Shown here piece after piece: positions 51,168 to 58,897 of a DNA stretch of 64,000 nucleotides. The stretch is from IDS-8 sp964607425 (GTDB lineage Bacteria; Pseudomonadota; Gammaproteobacteria; Steroidobacterales; Woeseiaceae). A program made the position numbers and the translations under genes. The DNA is taken from contig CAZSKQ010000006.1 of NCBI GenBank assembly GCA_964607425.1, positions 10,270 to 74,269 of the forward strand, in the 5' to 3' direction. Position 1 is the first letter of the stretch, and each line of letters opens with the position of its first letter. A model generated the notes under the pieces. That model saw only the letters and a list, made by a program, of their open reading frames with translations, was not told the origin of the DNA and did no database searches.

Positions 51168-51345
51168 TCCTCGGCGCAACGCCCNNNNNNNNNNNNNNNN
51201 NNNNNNNNNNNNNNNNNNNNNNNNNNNNNNNNNNNNNNNNNNNNNNNNNNNNNNNNNNNNNNNNNNNNNNNNNNNNNNNNNNNNTCGGCGCAATGCCCAC
51301 CCCGGTTGCGGCTCCGCCCGGCTCCTCGGCGCAACGCCCAACCGC
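51108..51345 (+). repeat. 39-bp tandem repeat, array 2, interrupted by the gap
   Basis: Units begin at 51108 and 51147 before the gap and at 51302 after it. The units on both gap edges share a slightly longer variant with GGCTCCTCGGCGCAACGCCC, so the array probably continues through the missing bases. Confidence 0.7.
51185..51284. other. assembly gap (100 Ns)
   Basis: Exactly 100 undetermined bases. The round number indicates a gap of unknown size. The flanks are the same tandem repeat, so the real repeat number is unknown. Confidence 0.95.
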
Positions 51346-51381
51346 CTGCAGCTCCGCCAGCCGCAGCGGAAGTTGCAGCCG

Positions 51382-52278
51382 TCAGCGCGCTTCGATCTTC
51401 TCGCGGATGACCTCCGCCGTGTAGCGGGCGCGGTAATCCACCATTTTCCGGCCGATGTCGACGTACTTCGCCTTCGGCTGCAGGTCGATGCCGTTGATTG
51501 ACGCGAGTCCGGCTTTGACCCGGTCGTCGTAGCGGACGGAGGCCGGATCGGCCACCATCATCATGGTGGTGACCCAGATGTCGTCGTGGTGCCCGTCACT
51601 GCGCGTTTCCTTGATTCCAAGCTCCTTCTCGGAATATTCCATCGTCACTTCCCACCCCGGCGTGTAGAACTCACCCACGAAGTGCGCACGCGCGCCGGAA
51701 TCCGCCCAGCGCCGGTTCAGCTCTTCGGCGGCGGCGGCCATGCCCCGCTGGTTGCCGCCGCTGTCGCCGATGAAGGCGATGTCGGTAAAGCCGTGCTGTT
51801 TCAGGCTGCTCGCAATGTCCACGAGCAGCGCCTGGAAGGTTTCGTCCCGCACGCTGATGGTGCCGGCGAAGTGCATGGATCCCGAGGGCGGCGAAATATT
51901 GCCTTCGGGGACGAACGGCACGATAGGCGCGCAGAGCGCGTTGCCGAGCTCGTGAGCGATGGCCGGACAGAGCGATTCGAGGATGACGTTGTGCTTGCCC
52001 GTGGCGAGGTAAGGCCCGTTCTGCTCCACGCCGCCGGTCGGGATGATCGCGATAGTGTCCCCGGCCGCGATCCGGTCCCGCACGTCCAGGTAGGTGAGAT
52101 CCTCGATCCAGACGGAGTCGCGGGGTCCGAGCGGATTCTCGGCCGACTTCAGCTCCTGGATGCGCTGCTCGCGATCCTGCGCATTCGCCGGAGCCGCCGC
52201 GAGAAGCGCGCCGGCCGTGAATGCAACGAGCAAAGCTGCCGCACTGCGAAACCTTCGGGTAACTTGTCCAATGCTCAT
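51382..52278 (-). CDS. creatininase-family protein, exported, variant metal site
   Basis: A signal peptide (about 1-33, ending ANAQD) precedes a creatininase fold. The key block reads TGGVEQNGPYLATGKHN (about 81-97), where family members normally have E-Q-H-G-P-H-L-P-x-G-T-D: Glu85 is kept, but the usual His is Asn87 and the usual Asp is His96. GDSGGNQ (171-177) replaces the usual N-G-H-G-G-N, so the His is Ser173. SDGHHDD supplies other histidines. It may bind metals differently or act on a different cyclic or amide substrate. It is 298 residues, coupled to the aminotransferase by an ATGA overlap. Confidence 0.82.
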   Translation of the reverse strand: MSIGQVTRRFRSAAALLVAFTAGALLAAAPANAQDREQRIQELKSAENPLGPRDSVWIEDLTYLDVRDRIAAGDTIAIIPTGGVEQNGPYLATGKHNVILESLCPAIAHELGNALCAPIVPFVPEGNISPPSGSMHFAGTISVRDETFQALLVDIASSLKQHGFTDIAFIGDSGGNQRGMAAAAEELNRRWADSGARAHFVGEFYTPGWEVTMEYSEKELGIKETRSDGHHDDIWVTTMMMVADPASVRYDDRVKAGLASINGIDLQPKAKYVDIGRKMVDYRARYTAEVIREKIEAR

Positions 52279-53459
52279 CGGCTTTTTCCTTTTTCAGCGT
52301 GCTTTTCCAGCAGGGCGGCGAGGCGGCTCACGCCCTCCACGATGTCCGCTTCGGTGTAATGCGCAAAGCTCAAGCGCAAGTAGTCGCGCGAGCCGTCGCC
52401 GGCGGCGGAAAAAAGGCCGCCCGGCTGGAATCCGGTCTGGAACTCACGGGCATGGGTTTTCAGCTCGCTCGTGTCCGTGCGGGCAAGCATCCTGAGCCAG
52501 AAGAAGTAGCCGCCGTCGGGCACCTGCCACTCGAGGAACTCCGCGGCTTCGGCACGCAGCGCGCGATCCATCGCGGCCACGCGCTCCCGGAACGCTTGCC
52601 GCAGCCGCTCGATCAAACCGTCCAGGAGGCCATCCTCAATCGCGTAGCGCACTATGTGGGACGCAAACTGGTTCAGGCTGCCGCCGCTGTTGACGATCCC
52701 GCTCGCGAGCAGGCGGCCCATGAGCTCGGCGTTGGTCTGGATCCAGCCCACGCGCAGCGCCGGGGCCAGTATCTTGGAAAAAGACCCCATGGACAGGACG
52801 TTACCCTTGTCGGCCAAGGTGCCGAGGGCCGGTGGCGGCGGGTCGCCGTACCAGAGCATCTGGTAGACCTCGTCCGCGGCAATGATGAAGCCGTACTTGT
52901 TGCTCAGTTCGACGAGGCGGGCGCGCCGCTCCTGCGACATCGTCACGCCGGTGGGATTGTGATAGCTCGGAATCGTGTACAGGAGGGTGGGCCGGTGCCA
53001 CACGAGCTCGCGCTCCAGGGTATTTATATCGAGGCCGTTCTCGTCGACAGGAATGCCGACTACCTCGAGGCCGTGGTCGCGCAGTATCTGGAAAGCAAGG
53101 AAGTAGCTCGGATCCTCGACGAAGACGGTATCGCCCGGCCGGGTGAAGCGGCTGCACACGAAATCCAGAGCCTGTGAATTACCGGCCGTCAGCAGCAGCG
53201 TCTCGGGCGGCGCCGGCTGCCCATATTCGCGCGCCAGGAAATCGCCAAGCGCCGCGCGAAACCTGATGTCGCCCTGGGTCGCCCCGTAGTTCAGGTCCAG
53301 CGGCTGCGCGTGCGCGAAAAAGCTTTCGCTGGCCGCGTGGACGAGCTCCAGCGGCAGGAGGTCGGGCGCAGGCTGGCCGATGCCGAAGTTGATATGACCC
53401 GGTTCCGGCGTGTCGTCGAACGTCACGACGGCTGCGGCGCGCCCTCTGCTCATCTGCAT
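52275..53459 (-). CDS. PLP aminotransferase (2-aminoadipate/MocR-catalytic type)
   Basis: The ATG at 53459 has a GGGGAG site. The 394-residue class I fold lacks the N-terminal HTH of MocR regulators, so it is an enzyme. Fold-type I landmarks are NFGIGQPAPDLLP, LLTAGNSQALDFV, IPSYHNPTGVTMS (PLP-phosphate and Asn), IIAADEVYQMLWYGD (ring Asp) and SMGSFSKILAPALRVGW with the Schiff-base lysine (Lys229). This group includes alpha-aminoadipate and aromatic aminotransferases. It is probably cytoplasmic and is flanked by the symporter and creatininase-like genes, with a four-base overlap to the latter. Confidence 0.87.
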   Translation of the reverse strand: MQMSRGRAAAVVTFDDTPEPGHINFGIGQPAPDLLPLELVHAASESFFAHAQPLDLNYGATQGDIRFRAALGDFLAREYGQPAPPETLLLTAGNSQALDFVCSRFTRPGDTVFVEDPSYFLAFQILRDHGLEVVGIPVDENGLDINTLERELVWHRPTLLYTIPSYHNPTGVTMSQERRARLVELSNKYGFIIAADEVYQMLWYGDPPPPALGTLADKGNVLSMGSFSKILAPALRVGWIQTNAELMGRLLASGIVNSGGSLNQFASHIVRYAIEDGLLDGLIERLRQAFRERVAAMDRALRAEAAEFLEWQVPDGGYFFWLRMLARTDTSELKTHAREFQTGFQPGGLFSAAGDGSRDYLRLSFAHYTEADIVEGVSRLAALLEKHAEKGKSR

Positions 53460-53503
53460 GTTTGTGCTCCCCGGTCCTGGTGCGTCCTGTTCCGCCGGAC
53501 CGC

Positions 53504-54913
53504 CTAAGCCGAAACTTCCTCGGCCGTTTGCGTACGCTGGTAGTTGAGTCCCAGGAAAACAACAATCGAAACCAGGAGCCCCGGCCATAGCGGATCCAGC
53601 GCGAAAATGCCGCCTTCGCCGGCCATGGCCCGCCAGCCGAGGACGGTCGCGAGCGACAGGCATATGCTCCAGAACGCCGCCGTCGGATCGGCACGCCGCC
53701 AGAACATCGCCGCCATGGTAGGCAGGAACAGCGCGGCGCTATTGATAGTGAAGCCTAGCTGCAATACGCCGATGATGTCCTGCATCTTCCACGCCATCAG
53801 CGTTGCGATCACACCCAGTACCGCGGACGCCAGGATACTGAGCTTCAGCATGCTGCGCTCACTGATGTCCGGCTGCAGGAACCGCTGGTGAATATCGCGC
53901 GTGTAGTTGGCGGAAGACGTCAGGATGCAGATGTCGGCGCTCGACATGACGGCAGCGAGGACGCCGACCAGCACCAGCCCCTTCAGGCCCACCGGCAAAC
54001 CTTCCAGCAGGAACCGGGTCAGGATGCCGCCGCTGTTGGCGTCCTCCGGAAACATCACGGCCGCGGACATGCCGATCCAGGTGGCGGCCAGCGCGATCGG
54101 CAGCATGAAGATTACCGCGAGCAGGGCACCGTTCCGGGCCGCCCGCTCGCTCTTGGCCGCGAACGAGCGCGAATAGCTGTCCATGGCGACGAAAAAGCTC
54201 AGGACGATCGATACGACCAGCGCCGCGATCTGTCCCCAACCCCAGGCGCCGACGTCGAAGAACGACACCGGCAAGCTCGCCTGGAGATCCCCCCAGGATC
54301 CGGTGTAGTAAATCGCGGCGGGCCAGGCAATCAGCACGATGCCGACGAACAGCAATATGAACTGTAACCAGTCGGTGTAGGTGACCGCGAGATAGCCGCC
54401 GGTGGCCGTGTACAGGATGACGATCGCGCTCACCAGCAGCAGGGCATCGCCGTAACTCCAGCCGAGGATCACCTGCATGATGGCGGCGGCCGCCATGAGC
54501 TGCCCGGCCGAATAGGCGGTGAACGCAATAATGGTCGTTACGGTGGCGATGATCCGGGTGCGCGCGTCGTACTGTTCCTCGATGAAATCCGGGTACGTCA
54601 GGTGCCGCGCCGCGTCACCCAGGCGCTTGACCCGCGCGGCGAGGATGAGCCCGAACAGCAGGCACCCGAGCGACAGCGCAAGCACATACCAGATGGCGGT
54701 AACGCCGAGCTCGTAGGAGCGCGCGGTCGAGCCGACGATGGAAGCGCCCCCCACCCACGAAGCAAGCCAGAGACAGCCGATGGTAAAGGTGCCCATGCGC
54801 CGCCCCGCCACGAAGTAATCGTCGACGTTTCGCTGCTTGTAGTTGGCGTAGAGCCCGAGTCCGACGAGGGCGATGAGGTAGGCGAACAGGATGCCCGTGT
54901 CGATGGCACCCAC
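53504..54913 (-). CDS. sodium:solute symporter (SSS family)
   Basis: The start is GTG at 54913. The 469-residue protein has about thirteen membrane helices, with LGLYANYKQRNVDDYFVAGR, SWVGGASIVGSTARSYELG and MDSYSRSFAAKSERAARNG typical of the SSS family (panthothenate/proline-like branch), and the helix-8 block VGVLAAVMSSADICILTSSANYTRDI. It imports a small organic solute with sodium. It heads an operon with the aminotransferase 44 bases downstream and the creatininase-like gene, so the solute may be an amino acid or creatinine-like compound. Confidence 0.9.
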   Translation of the reverse strand: MGAIDTGILFAYLIALVGLGLYANYKQRNVDDYFVAGRRMGTFTIGCLWLASWVGGASIVGSTARSYELGVTAIWYVLALSLGCLLFGLILAARVKRLGDAARHLTYPDFIEEQYDARTRIIATVTTIIAFTAYSAGQLMAAAAIMQVILGWSYGDALLLVSAIVILYTATGGYLAVTYTDWLQFILLFVGIVLIAWPAAIYYTGSWGDLQASLPVSFFDVGAWGWGQIAALVVSIVLSFFVAMDSYSRSFAAKSERAARNGALLAVIFMLPIALAATWIGMSAAVMFPEDANSGGILTRFLLEGLPVGLKGLVLVGVLAAVMSSADICILTSSANYTRDIHQRFLQPDISERSMLKLSILASAVLGVIATLMAWKMQDIIGVLQLGFTINSAALFLPTMAAMFWRRADPTAAFWSICLSLATVLGWRAMAGEGGIFALDPLWPGLLVSIVVFLGLNYQRTQTAEEVSA

Positions 54914-55125
54914 GTCAGGAGCCCTGTCCGGAGTGAGGCGTATGCGGATAGGCTGCGGCGCCGGGCGTGAGTTCTACGGTCATTTAGTCCCCCCATCAAG
55001 CATTCTGGACATTACCGACGCGTGGCCGGTGCATCCATATTGATACCACGATGTGGAGACGTCGTTGACGTGCGGGATCGCTTCAGCCGAACGCGCGAGC
55101 AGCGCTCCGCGCGACGCAAATGGGT

Positions 55126-56427
55126 TTATCGGACCGGTAACTCCAGCCGCGCCACGCAGCCCCCTGCATCCTCGCGATTCTCGAGCGACAGCGTGCCCTC
55201 GTGGGCTTCCGCGATCTGCCGGCACAGCACCAGCCCGATGCCGGTGCCGCCGGGTTTGGTCGTGAAGAACGGCACGAACAGGTTGTCGGTGCCGGACAGC
55301 CCGGGGCCGGAATCCAGCACTTCCAGGCGCAACGAGCCGGCATCCCGCGACCAGCGCACGCTGACCGTGCCGCCGGCGCCGGCGGCGTCGACGGCGTTCT
55401 TGACCAGGTTGATGATGAGCTGCTCGAGCTGGTCGGGATCGACGGCGATCTCCGCATCCTCGCCTTCCAGCGCAACCCGCATGCGAGTGTCGATCGCGGC
55501 GGCGCGCTCCACCAGCGCGCGCAGCCGCACCGGCTTGCGGCGCGGCGCCGGCAGGCGCGCCAGCATGGTATAGCTCGTCATGAAGCGGCCGAGCGCCTCG
55601 GCACGCGAAGCGATGATGCCGAGACTGTCGCCGATGTCCTCCCGCAGGGACTCCACCGCGGCGCCGTCCGCGAGGCGCGTCTGCAGCGTTGCGGCCATGG
55701 ATTTGATCGGCGTGAGCGAATTATTGAGCTCATGGCCCATCACCCGGACCAGGCGTTGCCACGCCTTGCGCTCCTCCTCCCGCAGGGCGCGTGACAGGTC
55801 GGAGATCACGAGAAGGTAGTGCGGCACGCCGCGCTCGCGAAAGCTGCCGGTCCAGACGTCCCAGCGACCGCTGCCGCCGGGAAAGCGCCGCGCCACCGTG
55901 TGCCGGCCCTGGAAGTGCAGCAGGTCGTCGAGGTGCAGCTCCGCCGCCGTTGCGCCGGAGGGAGCGCCGTCGACGAGACGTTCGCCGGCGCGGTTCACCA
56001 GCATCAGCCGCTCGCTCCCGTCGAAAGCGAACACCGCGATGTCGATTTCCGCCAGCACCTTGCGCAACAGCGCGCCGGCTTCCCGCGCCTGCACGCGCTG
56101 GTTGCGCAAGGTCCCGGACAGCGTGTTCACCTCGCGAAATACGTCCCCCATCGCGCCCTTTTCCCGCGATCGGCGGCTGCGCATCGAGTAGTCCTCTTCC
56201 CGCAGCGCTTCGAGGAGGTTCGACAAAGTGTTCAGGTGGTAAGTGAGCCGGCCCTTGACGGCGAAACTGAAGCCGAGCCAAGCGGCGGCCAGGATCGCCA
56301 GCAGCAGCACCGCCAGGCCGAACGGCAGGTCGCCGTTGAGCAGGAATCCCCCGGCCACGATGAGCGCCGGCACCCCGCCCGCCAGCGCCAACAGCGTAAT
56401 CCGCGATTCGAAGCTCCAACGGTTCAT
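55126..56427 (-). CDS. NtrY-like sensor histidine kinase
   Basis: Two N-terminal helices (about 10-30 and 36-56) enclose almost no periplasmic loop, so it may sense signals in or at the membrane. A HAMP-like linker (about 58-110) and a PAS-type domain (about 118-210, AEIDIAVFAFDGSERLMLVN) precede the phosphoacceptor His232 in VMGHELNNSLTPIKS and a GHKL ATPase (N box LIINLVKNAVDAA, G boxes LDSGPGLSG and GGTGIGLVL). It phosphorylates the response regulator encoded next, and both flank the ABC transporter genes. A REP unit separates the two. Confidence 0.9.
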   Translation of the reverse strand: MNRWSFESRITLLALAGGVPALIVAGGFLLNGDLPFGLAVLLLAILAAAWLGFSFAVKGRLTYHLNTLSNLLEALREEDYSMRSRRSREKGAMGDVFREVNTLSGTLRNQRVQAREAGALLRKVLAEIDIAVFAFDGSERLMLVNRAGERLVDGAPSGATAAELHLDDLLHFQGRHTVARRFPGGSGRWDVWTGSFRERGVPHYLLVISDLSRALREEERKAWQRLVRVMGHELNNSLTPIKSMAATLQTRLADGAAVESLREDIGDSLGIIASRAEALGRFMTSYTMLARLPAPRRKPVRLRALVERAAAIDTRMRVALEGEDAEIAVDPDQLEQLIINLVKNAVDAAGAGGTVSVRWSRDAGSLRLEVLDSGPGLSGTDNLFVPFFTTKPGGTGIGLVLCRQIAEAHEGTLSLENREDAGGCVARLELPVR

Positions 56428-56434
56428 CGCGCCT

Positions 56435-56506
56435 GTAGGAGCCCGCCATGCGGGCGACCCCCGCGCCTGGCATGGAACCGGCCCCCCCGCGACGCCGGGC
56501 TCCTGC
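56435..56506. repeat. REP-like pair between kinase and regulator genes
   Basis: GTAGGAGCCCGCCATGCGGGC at 56435 and the inverted GGGCTCCTGC near 56497-56506 flank a C-rich loop. The element belongs to the same family as 3947-4014 and 57900-57924. Confidence 0.55.
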
Positions 56507-56515
56507 GGCGCCGCA

Positions 56516-57883
56516 TCACGTGCCGTACTTTTCCATGCGCCGGTACAGGGCGCTGCGGCTTAAGCCCAGTTGCTCGGCGGCCGCTTGCACGTTGCCTTCG
56601 CAGCGTTCCAGGGCGTTCCGGATCAGCATTTCCTCCGCCTCGTCGAGCGTGAGCTGCTCGAGGCGCGGCGCCGCGCCCTCGACCTTGCGCGCGAGCATCA
56701 GGTCCGCCGCCTGCACCTGTGGACCGCCACGGATCAGCACGGCGCGCTCCACCACGTGTGACAGCTCGCGGACGTTGCCCGGCCACGCATACGCCAGCAG
56801 CGCCTGCGCGGCATCGCGGGCGAAGCCGCCCTGCTCCCTCCCGTATTTGCGCGAATACACTTCGAGGAAACGCGCGGCCAGCAGCATGATGTCCTCGCGC
56901 CTTTCCCGCAGCGGCGGCAGCTCGATTTCGACCGTGTTGAGCCGGAACATCAGGTCGTCGCGAAACGTATTGTCCGCGATCATCGCGCGCAGGTTGCCGT
57001 TGGTGGCCGAGATGACGCGCACGTCCGCGTGCCGGGTCCGTGACGAGCCCACGGGCTCGTAGTCGCCGGATTCCAGCACCCGCAGCAGTTTTCCCTGCTG
57101 GTTGTAGGGCAGGCAGGCGACTTCGTCGAGAAACAGCGTGCCGCCGTCGGCGAGCTCGAAACGCCCGATGCGGTCGGCCCGCGCGTCCGTGAACGCGCCG
57201 CGTACGTGGCCGAACATCTCCGATTCGAAAATGCTCTCCGCGATCCCGCCCATGTTGACGCTGATGAGCGCGCGCTCCCGCCGTGCCGATCGCTCGTGGA
57301 TCAGCCGCGCCAGCTCGCCCTTGCCGGCGCCCGCCTCGCCGGTTATGAGGATGTTGGCGTCCGAGGCGGCGATGCGGCCCACGAGTTGCAGGACGGGCTG
57401 CATGGCGGCCGACTCGGCGATGAAATCGCCGCGCCCGGCACGCAGCAGGTCTTTTTCGGCCTGCAGCCGGCGCGCCGCTCGTAGCGCGCGGCCCAGCTCG
57501 ACCTGGTTCCTGAGCACCGACAGCAGCCGCTGGTTGTCCCACGGCTTCTCGACGAAATCGCTGGCGCCTTCGCGCATGGCGGCGACGGCCACGTCGATCG
57601 TCCCCCACGCCGTCATGACAATGACCGGCAGCTCCGGCTCGAGCTGGCGAACTCCGCGCAGCAGCTCCAGGCCTTCCTTGCCGGACGTGGTGTCGCGGGT
57701 GTAATTGAGGTCGATGAGGATCGCGTCGAACGCCGACTTGCCGACGGCGGACAGCACCGCCGCGGGCGACGACGCGGTTTCCACCGCGAACGGCTCGCCT
57801 TTGAGCAGGAGCTTGAGCGCATCCAGCACGTCGCGCTGGTCGTCGGCAATCAACACCCGGGAGACGTGCGCGGTCTCACTCAT
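56516..57883 (-). CDS. NtrC-family response regulator with GAFTDA loop
   Basis: The ATG at 57883 gives 455 residues: a receiver domain (about 10-125, VLIADDQRDVL acids, phospho-Asp in IDLNYTRD, conserved Lys in VEKPWDN), an AAA+ domain (about 150-375) and a C-terminal Fis-type HTH (about 405-450, NVQAAAEQLGLSRSALYRRM). The Walker A reads GEAGAGKGE and the sigma-54 loop reads GAFTDA instead of GAFTGA. GAFTDA forms are also known from other members of this transporter-linked subfamily. It probably controls the adjacent ABC genes. Confidence 0.9.
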   Translation of the reverse strand: MSETAHVSRVLIADDQRDVLDALKLLLKGEPFAVETASSPAAVLSAVGKSAFDAILIDLNYTRDTTSGKEGLELLRGVRQLEPELPVIVMTAWGTIDVAVAAMREGASDFVEKPWDNQRLLSVLRNQVELGRALRAARRLQAEKDLLRAGRGDFIAESAAMQPVLQLVGRIAASDANILITGEAGAGKGELARLIHERSARRERALISVNMGGIAESIFESEMFGHVRGAFTDARADRIGRFELADGGTLFLDEVACLPYNQQGKLLRVLESGDYEPVGSSRTRHADVRVISATNGNLRAMIADNTFRDDLMFRLNTVEIELPPLRERREDIMLLAARFLEVYSRKYGREQGGFARDAAQALLAYAWPGNVRELSHVVERAVLIRGGPQVQAADLMLARKVEGAAPRLEQLTLDEAEEMLIRNALERCEGNVQAAAEQLGLSRSALYRRMEKYGT

Positions 57884-57899
57884 GACCAACCCACCCTCC

Positions 57900-57924
57900 G
57901 TAGGAGCCCGCCATGCGGGCGACC
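57900..57924. repeat. single REP-like unit
   Basis: GTAGGAGCCCGCCATGCGGGCGACC sits between the response-regulator start and the ABC ATPase end, with an internal GCCCGC/GCGGGC hairpin. It has the same leading unit as 56435. Confidence 0.6.
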
Positions 57925-57961
57925 GGAAAAGCGTTGGGCTCCAACAAATCGCACTACCGCG

Positions 57962-58633
57962 TCAATCCGAGAGCCAGCCGTCGAACAATTGCAGGGTGCG
58001 GTTGCCATAAGCGGCATTGTCTTCGTTGTGGGTGACCTGGATGATGGTCGTGCCCTCGGCATTGAGCTCGGCCAGCAGCTCCATGATCATTTTTCCCTGG
58101 CTGGAATGCAACGCGCCGGTCGGCTCATCGGCCAGCACCAGGTTCGGCTGCGTGATGACGGCGCGGCCGACGGCCACGAGTTGCTGCTGCCCACCCGACA
58201 ACTGCGTCGGGTACAGGTCCTTCTTGCCGACGATGTTGAAACGGTCGAGTATGTCCGCGACCTTCGACTGGCGTTCACTCGTCTTCATGTTGCGGTAGGT
58301 CAGGGGTAGCTCCAGGTTTTCGTAAACGGTCATATCGTCCAGCAGGTGGTAATGCTGGAAGATGAAGCCGACGTGCTCGCGTGCCAGCGCCTGCCGCTTC
58401 TTGTGCGGCAGCTCGTGCACGGCGCTGCCGGCCAGCCAGTACTCCCCGCTCCAGGCGGAGTCGAGCAAGCCGAGTATCGAGAGCAGCGTGCTCTTCCCGG
58501 CCCCCGACGGGCCCATGAAAGTCAGGAAATCGCCCTGTGGTACCTCCAGTGAAATCTGCCGTAGCAGGTAAAGCTTGTTCTCGCCCTGCGGCACCGATTT
58601 TTCGACATTCTTCGTCCTGATCAGGTTTTCCAT
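57962..58633 (-). CDS. MacB/LolD-type ABC transporter ATPase
   Basis: The 223-residue ATPase has Walker A GPSGAGKST (about 41-49), the Q-loop FIFQHYHLLDDMTVYENL, the signature LSGGQQQ, Walker B LVLADEPTG and the H-loop THNED. The D-loop position reads GALHSSQG where most relatives have an Asp, a small variation. It powers the mechanical FtsX-type permeases encoded by the two upstream genes. The ATG at 58633 overlaps the last codons of the original small frame upstream in an ATGAAATG arrangement. Confidence 0.9.
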   Translation of the reverse strand: MENLIRTKNVEKSVPQGENKLYLLRQISLEVPQGDFLTFMGPSGAGKSTLLSILGLLDSAWSGEYWLAGSAVHELPHKKRQALAREHVGFIFQHYHLLDDMTVYENLELPLTYRNMKTSERQSKVADILDRFNIVGKKDLYPTQLSGGQQQLVAVGRAVITQPNLVLADEPTGALHSSQGKMIMELLAELNAEGTTIIQVTHNEDNAAYGNRTLQLFDGWLSD

Positions 58634-58662
58634 TTCATTCCTCGATTGAGAATTGACCCGTT

Positions 58663-58765
58663 CCCTGCTGCACCGAGGGGGTTAAGGGGACAGTGACCAT
58701 AACTCTCTAACCCCCTCTAACCCGAGAGTTATAGTCACTGTCCCCTTAACCCCTGCTGCACCCAG
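58663..58765. mobile_element. palindromic insertion (MITE-like) with flanking direct repeats
   Basis: An inverted repeat with 30-base arms (58678-58707 and 58724-58753, one mismatch) flanks a 16-base loop. The segment is itself bordered by CCCTGCTGCACCGAG (58663-58677) and CCCTGCTGCACCCAG (58751-58765), a direct repeat of 15 bp with one mismatch and 12 bp exact. This is the pattern of a small non-coding element that duplicated its target on insertion. Removing 88 bases restores a continuous frame (see the broken ORF). Confidence 0.7.
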
Positions 58766-58851
58766 GCCGGCACTTCCCGGACTTCCGCGCCGGCAACGGT
58801 TGCCGCCAGCAGCACCATCACCGGAAGCGCCGGCCGGATCAGTCTCTCCAT
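58735..58851 (-). pseudogene. small secreted ORF split by the palindromic insertion
   Basis: An ATG at 58851 with GGGGAA upstream opens a signal-peptide-like frame (MERLIRPALPVMVLLAATVA, cleavage near AGA) that continues EVREVPAWVQQG and then enters the palindrome, stopping after 38 residues. Beyond the palindrome the frame resumes after the duplicated GGTGCAGCAGGG as VQQGTGQFSIEE and stops exactly before the ATPase ATG. The intact gene would be 42 codons. What the peptide did is unknown. Confidence 0.5.
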
Positions 58852-58897
58852 GTCTTTCCCCGCCTCATCCTGATTCCTTCACGGTACAACCCATGCG

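Larger units (their letters stand above)
50321..51381. other. 1.06-kb non-coding repeat nest with assembly gap
   Basis: This stretch, between the ankyrin gene and the creatininase-like gene, has no supported gene. It holds three 111-112 bp hairpin elements, a 39-bp tandem repeat, a REP doublet, a 15-base direct repeat (50365-50379 and 50419-50433, 54 bases apart), a direct duplication of about 200 bp, and 100 Ns. Several long open frames occur only because the repeats are GC-rich and 39 is a multiple of three; they lack Shine-Dalgarno sites and are rejected. Confidence 0.8.

Noticed and set aside
50347..51410. Long open frames (up to 205 codons) across the repeat nest, some running through the Ns, with collagen-like Gly-Pro repeats
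   Set aside because: They exist because the hairpins and 39-bp repeats are GC-rich and free of stops; there are no Shine-Dalgarno sites, both strands are open, and undetermined bases are included.
54914..55125. 81-codon minus-strand frame between symporter and kinase genes
   Set aside because: No Shine-Dalgarno, no recognisable domain, and the sequence looks like chance GC-rich reading; the 212-base gap is left empty.
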